DNA from: Solea solea
Taxonomy: Eukaryota; Chordata; Actinopteri; Pleuronectiformes; Soleidae
Assembly (NCBI RefSeq): GCF_958295425.1
Contig: NC_081150.1
Coordinates: 846,501-910,500 of the forward strand
Length of the DNA: 64,000 nt
Direction of reading: 5' to 3'
Positions within the stretch are counted from its first letter, which is position 1; each line of letters starts with the position of its first letter. The position numbers were made by a program, and so were the translations under genes. Shown here in pieces: positions 60,261-64,000 of the stretch. The notes under the pieces were generated by a model. The model was not told where the DNA came from. It saw nothing but the letters and a program-made list of their open reading frames with translations, and ran no database searches.

Positions 60261-61813
60261 CCTGCGTCTTGACTGGATCGTCCCGTCTGTGCTTTCTCAG
60301 GATTAAAACATTGAAAATCAGTCACAAAGTTTGTTGTGTCTGTGGTCTCTCAAAGTGAAAAGTGTGGGGAAAGCTTGAGTCACACTCTAGAGTGTGCTGA
60401 TTTTGTTTTTGCCAACATTCATGCCATAAATGTGTATTTGTATAAAAGGACGAGGACATCATATTCAGTCTCATGGGGTCACACTGAGGTCGACGATTAA
60501 GTTAAGCAATTAAGCAATTGAATATCGGGCCAAAGCATTGTATCTTAACCAGGAAAGACCTTCAGTTTTATTTTTCTGTTGCTAGTGTCTTAAAACGTTT
60601 TCATTCAGACACAAAAACCCACGTTTGTGAGCTGCCTTAAACTAACAACAGTGATCATGTGGATGTTGTCTTTAAACACAGTTATGTAGACTCTTTTAAG
60701 ACACAAATGTGTGCGAGATGTGGAGAAAACAAACGTTATTGACAGTAATTGTGTATTTCAGTTTTGAGATTTCCTGCTTCTTCTTTGAGCCCAACATATG
60801 CTAGTTGTTAAAACAGCAGTGTTTTATTTTTATTTTTTAAACCAAATAATGTATGAACTGCATACATGTATGAAATTGTTGTTTTTGTGAAGATAAGCAA
60901 ATCATAAAATAAACCTTAAAAAAAATAATCTGATTTTTGAAATCATCTGCCAGGCCAAATAGTGATGCTGGCTGCCCAGTTTTGGCCCCCGGGCCACCAG
61001 TTGCCACTGACCACTGGAGGGTGCATTGTAATACCAGGTGTGAACAGTATAATTTAAGGCTGTGCTTAAGTGATCCGATCACTGACGTCTGAATGAGGCC
61101 TACAAGTGAGATTATTAGAGCCCGAGCATCATTTTCTGTCTCCACAGCTGAAGCAGTAGACGTTCAGAACACTCGTTTTCAGTTGGTCAAGTACGTACAC
61201 ATATGTCATTTGAGTTGTCTTCATGGTATTCTGAACATAGTGCTTATCAGCCCCGGTGGCCTCTGTCCAAAATAGACCTGATTCTGTGTGGATTGCGCTC
61301 GCCGAGCTGCTCTCCTGGCTCAGGTCGGTTGTTGTTTTTGTTGGTTTTGATTTTATTTTAGGTGTTGGGCTGGGAAAGATCGCTGTGAACCATTCTTAGT
61401 GCAGTGGGAAGAATGTGTAAGGAACTTAACAGACCATTGGCTTTTTTTCCTCCTCCAATCCAAGGAAACCTAACATCACTCAGTGGAAATGAATAAGGAG
61501 TGAGTCATGAATAGTATTTATCTCACGAGCAGTATAAATATCTTTGTTTTCATTCTTACCACAGCTGATGAATAGATAGCAAAAACACACATTTTGATGC
61601 AGTAAAAGCTATTACAGTAGTATAAATACAGTTTAATACGCCTGCCCTTGGGTCGTTTTGAATAGAGATTAAACTGTGTTTTTCTTTAAAAAACACACAT
61701 CTGGATTCAATAGCTTCAGATTTGTGTTGTGGAATGTTTCACATACATTCGCTCCTGTTGCTTTTGGCTGTTGTCAGGTACAGAAAGGACATCAAAGTGT
61801 GTGTGTTGTTTAC

Positions 61814-62064
61814 AGCGGCGCATGAGAAACAGCAGAGTGCGGCTGTGGAAGAATGATACAAAGCTCAGGCACTGCAATCTGTCAGCCTGAAGGAGGTTCC
61901 CTGCTCCTCTCAAAGGGGCCAAAAAGCCTACGATCTCGCTCTCCCAGAACTCAGTCTCAAACCGGCCTTTGTTGTCCTTGCAAACTTTTCTGATGGCGAT
62001 AAGAACCTGGACTTTCAGGCTGTTTTCATAAGCATTCATGCATTTGCCCCTGGTCATTGAGTCG
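61814..62064 (-). CDS. Orphan exon candidate, protein not recognised
   Basis: A strong minus-strand acceptor (pyrimidine-rich run, then CACTTTGCAG) ends at 62065. The reading frame beyond it starts DSMTRGKCMNAYENSLKVQV and continues IAIRKVCKDNKGRFETEFWE, with GC-biased third positions and a mix of charged and hydrophobic residues that looks coding. A possible donor (CGCT|GTAAAC) ends it at 61814, but the frame stays open to 61716, so the 3' edge is uncertain. I do not recognise the family. It could belong to a gene read on the minus strand that extends beyond the window or lies nested in nt5dc1, to a decayed copy, or be chance. No partner exon was found nearby. Confidence 0.35.
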
Positions 62065-62424
62065 CTGCAAAGTGAAGGAAGAAAAAACAGAGAGAGTTGT
62101 TAATACATTTTGTTCATTTTTTCATTGAACAAAAACCTCTTTCAAAGTCGACACATTCTATACTTGATGTAAACGTGAATGTTTTAAACGTGTTAAATCA
62201 GCTGCTTATAACAGTCAGAGTTGACATGACCCCGGTTTGACCTCCTTCATTATAACTACATGGAGGACACGGAAGCTACATTCTCTGAATGTTTTGAGCA
62301 GTCAAAATAAACACAAACACATTTTTCAGACTTTGTGTATGTGGGCTCACACTTCTTCTTTTTTGCTCTCTTGATAGAAGTTTAAAATCTCGTCCTCTTC
62401 AATTAACTCAGCAATTTAAATACA

Positions 62425-62925
62425 TTTTATTTGTGTAGCCCAAATTCATTTCGGGTCAGGGGTGAGATCCTGCCCCAAGTTGAGGGGTTTATGTATTTTG
62501 GGTTCTTGTTCACGAGTGACGGAAAACTGGAGCGGGAGATCAACAGGCGGATTGGTGCGGCATCTGCAGCAACGCGGGCTCTGCTTTGGTCTGTCTTGGT
62601 GAAGAAGACAGACCGGTCGATCTAGGTTCCTATCCCGCTACTTCTCCGCATCCAGAGGAGCCAGATAAGGTGTCTCGGCCACCTGGTTAGGATGCCTCCT
62701 GGATGCCTCCCTTGTGAGGTGTTCTGAGCACGTCCCACTGGGAGGAGGCCCCGGGGAAGACCCAGGACTCGCTGGAGAGTCTCTGTTGCTCAGTTGGCCT
62801 GGGAACACCTTGGGAAGAGCTGGACAAAGTGGCCGGGAAGAGGGAAGTCTGGGCTTCTCTGCTTATACTGCTACCCTCGCGACCCCTCGGATGAGCGGTA
62901 GAAAATGGATGGATGGATGGATAGC
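62425..62925 (+). mobile_element. LINE 3' end fragment, broken
   Basis: Remnant of a non-LTR retrotransposon reverse-transcriptase C-terminal region. One frame reads FLFTSDGKLEREINRRIGAA, then a stop and a deletion. A shifted frame gives RPRTRWRVSV-like sequence around the CCCCGGGGAAGACCCAGGAC segment. It ends CGGTAGAAAATGGATGGATGG, the usual tail. The internal part is missing, so the copy is dead. I would not assign the clade without alignment. Confidence 0.8.
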
Positions 62926-64000
62926 CCAAATTCATAATAAATAGTTTTGACGAAAGAAATAAGACGCATTCCTACCAAAGAAGAAGAGAATGATGCTACA
63001 GCTCCCTCGGACACGTTTGGTTTTAGCGGCTCAAAGCAGGGGAGGGGAGGGGGGACAAACTGTCCGTCAGTGACTGAGAATTCTCGGTTAACGCGACCCC
63101 TGCTCCACACAGAAAGGCCCTTGGTAGAACTGTGACTCGAACTGGCGACCTTCTTGTTTTAGCCACACAAACGGATATGTGACTTTACGTTCATTATGAC
63201 TTTCTCAAAGTACCCAATCAGATCATTTGCTCTCTCATCATCCCCCTCTTCCTCACATATTGTATATGTATATTTGTATTTGTTTCATTTTTAAGCACTC
63301 TGGTATATACAGTAGAAGAGTATTTCTGATTTACCACCAGCGCATGCTCATGTACCACATGCGGTACACATACCACACTTTGAGAACCATGGTCTGAGCG
63401 TAAACTATGGCTTCTAAAAGTAACATTTACTCACAAAGGGGAAAGCAACATATATGTTTGTATATGAAAATGACATTAGTGGTTCCCATGTCTTCAGAGC
63501 TGTATATTAACTTGATGGTATTTGAACTGCTTGTGGCACATTTGGCATTTTCAGGAAATGAGGGTGCTGATTACCATTTCCTGATTATGAATGTGGTTAT
63601 GTAAGGAAGTTCCTCATGAACATGTAAATCAAAGTGTGGTGGTATGAGGTTTTGACACTTACAGTATGTCAGCCGACCGAAAATGTTGATTTTCTCTGTG
63701 TACTCGGTGTGGCTGAGTTGATTTGCAAAGCAACACAAAGCTCAGTTTCTAGTCAAGGAATTCCATGAAACAACAATATAAAGCAACAAACACATATACC
63801 TGAGCTGACGTAGATTTTAGGCCTTTTAAGTGGTAAAATTCACTTTTTCCCCTTGATTCCGATCTGGCTGCCATGTTTTCCCTGTGAGCGAGCCTGCCTG
63901 GTTGTTAGCGCAGGGTGTGCGTGCACAGCAATGTCCTCTACTTCCACTGAAGACACTGAGAATGTGTCGGTACCTCATAAAAAACACATTTTAAAAAAAC

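Larger units (their letters stand above)
41651..64000 (+). other. nt5dc1: nt5dc1 intron 6 (open at window end)
   Basis: At least 22 kb of intron. It contains all of col10a1 on the opposite strand, then from 47.7 kb mostly AT-rich unique sequence with SINE, LINE and MITE-like pieces and microsatellites. I looked on the plus strand for the next NT5DC1 blocks and saw none. Long gaps with no supported gene are 44.2-47.0 kb (col10a1 intron 2) and 47.7-61.7 kb. Confidence 0.7.

Noticed and set aside
63931..64000. ATG with an open frame (MSSTSTEDTENVSVPHKK) running to the window end
   Set aside because: Only 70 bases are visible and no upstream promoter or downstream exon can be judged.

Overview
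The window is vertebrate nuclear DNA, and almost certainly teleost fish. It carries intron-split genes with GT-AG junctions, many tRNA-derived SINE pieces of the kind common in fish, a LINE tail, many microsatellites and one long satellite array. The gene order frk / nt5dc1 / col10a1 is the conserved vertebrate block known from human 6q22, including col10a1 lying antisense inside an nt5dc1 intron. The species cannot be named from sequence alone.

Layout. Positions 1-23243 hold no gene I can support. They contain dispersed repeats, a ~6.9 kb tandem array with a 38-bp monomer (about 1985-8852, interrupted by a SINE and a tRNA-like fragment), microsatellites and AT-rich unique sequence. Positions 23244-34609 (minus strand) are frk, a Src-related tyrosine kinase complete in 8 coding exons (547 aa by my splicing). 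Positions 34610-36237 form a 1.6 kb head-to-head spacer with an imperfect inverted repeat and a cluster of palindromes. Positions 36238-41650 (plus strand) are the first six exons of nt5dc1, about 176 of roughly 455 residues expected for the family. Its sixth intron opens at 41651 and shows no further recognisable nt5dc1 exon before the window ends. Inside that intron on the minus strand lies col10a1 (coding 47141 to 42343, 657 aa, with a non-coding first exon and a TATA box near 47655). The rest, 47.7-64 kb, is intron sequence full of repeats. It also holds one orphan minus-strand exon candidate (about 61814-62064) that I could not identify.

The three genes are not a functional pathway: frk is a cytoplasmic/nuclear kinase, nt5dc1 a HAD-family nucleotidase-like protein, and col10a1 a secreted network collagen of cartilage and bone. 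Their link is ancient synteny. The less ordinary signals are the satellite with repeated variant blocks, a trinucleotide-repeat insert coding for Ser/Asn in Frk, several perfect short-loop hairpins that look like template-switch products, a pair of ~170 bp inverted copies in nt5dc1 intron 1, and the unassigned exon. I saw no convincing previously undescribed system.
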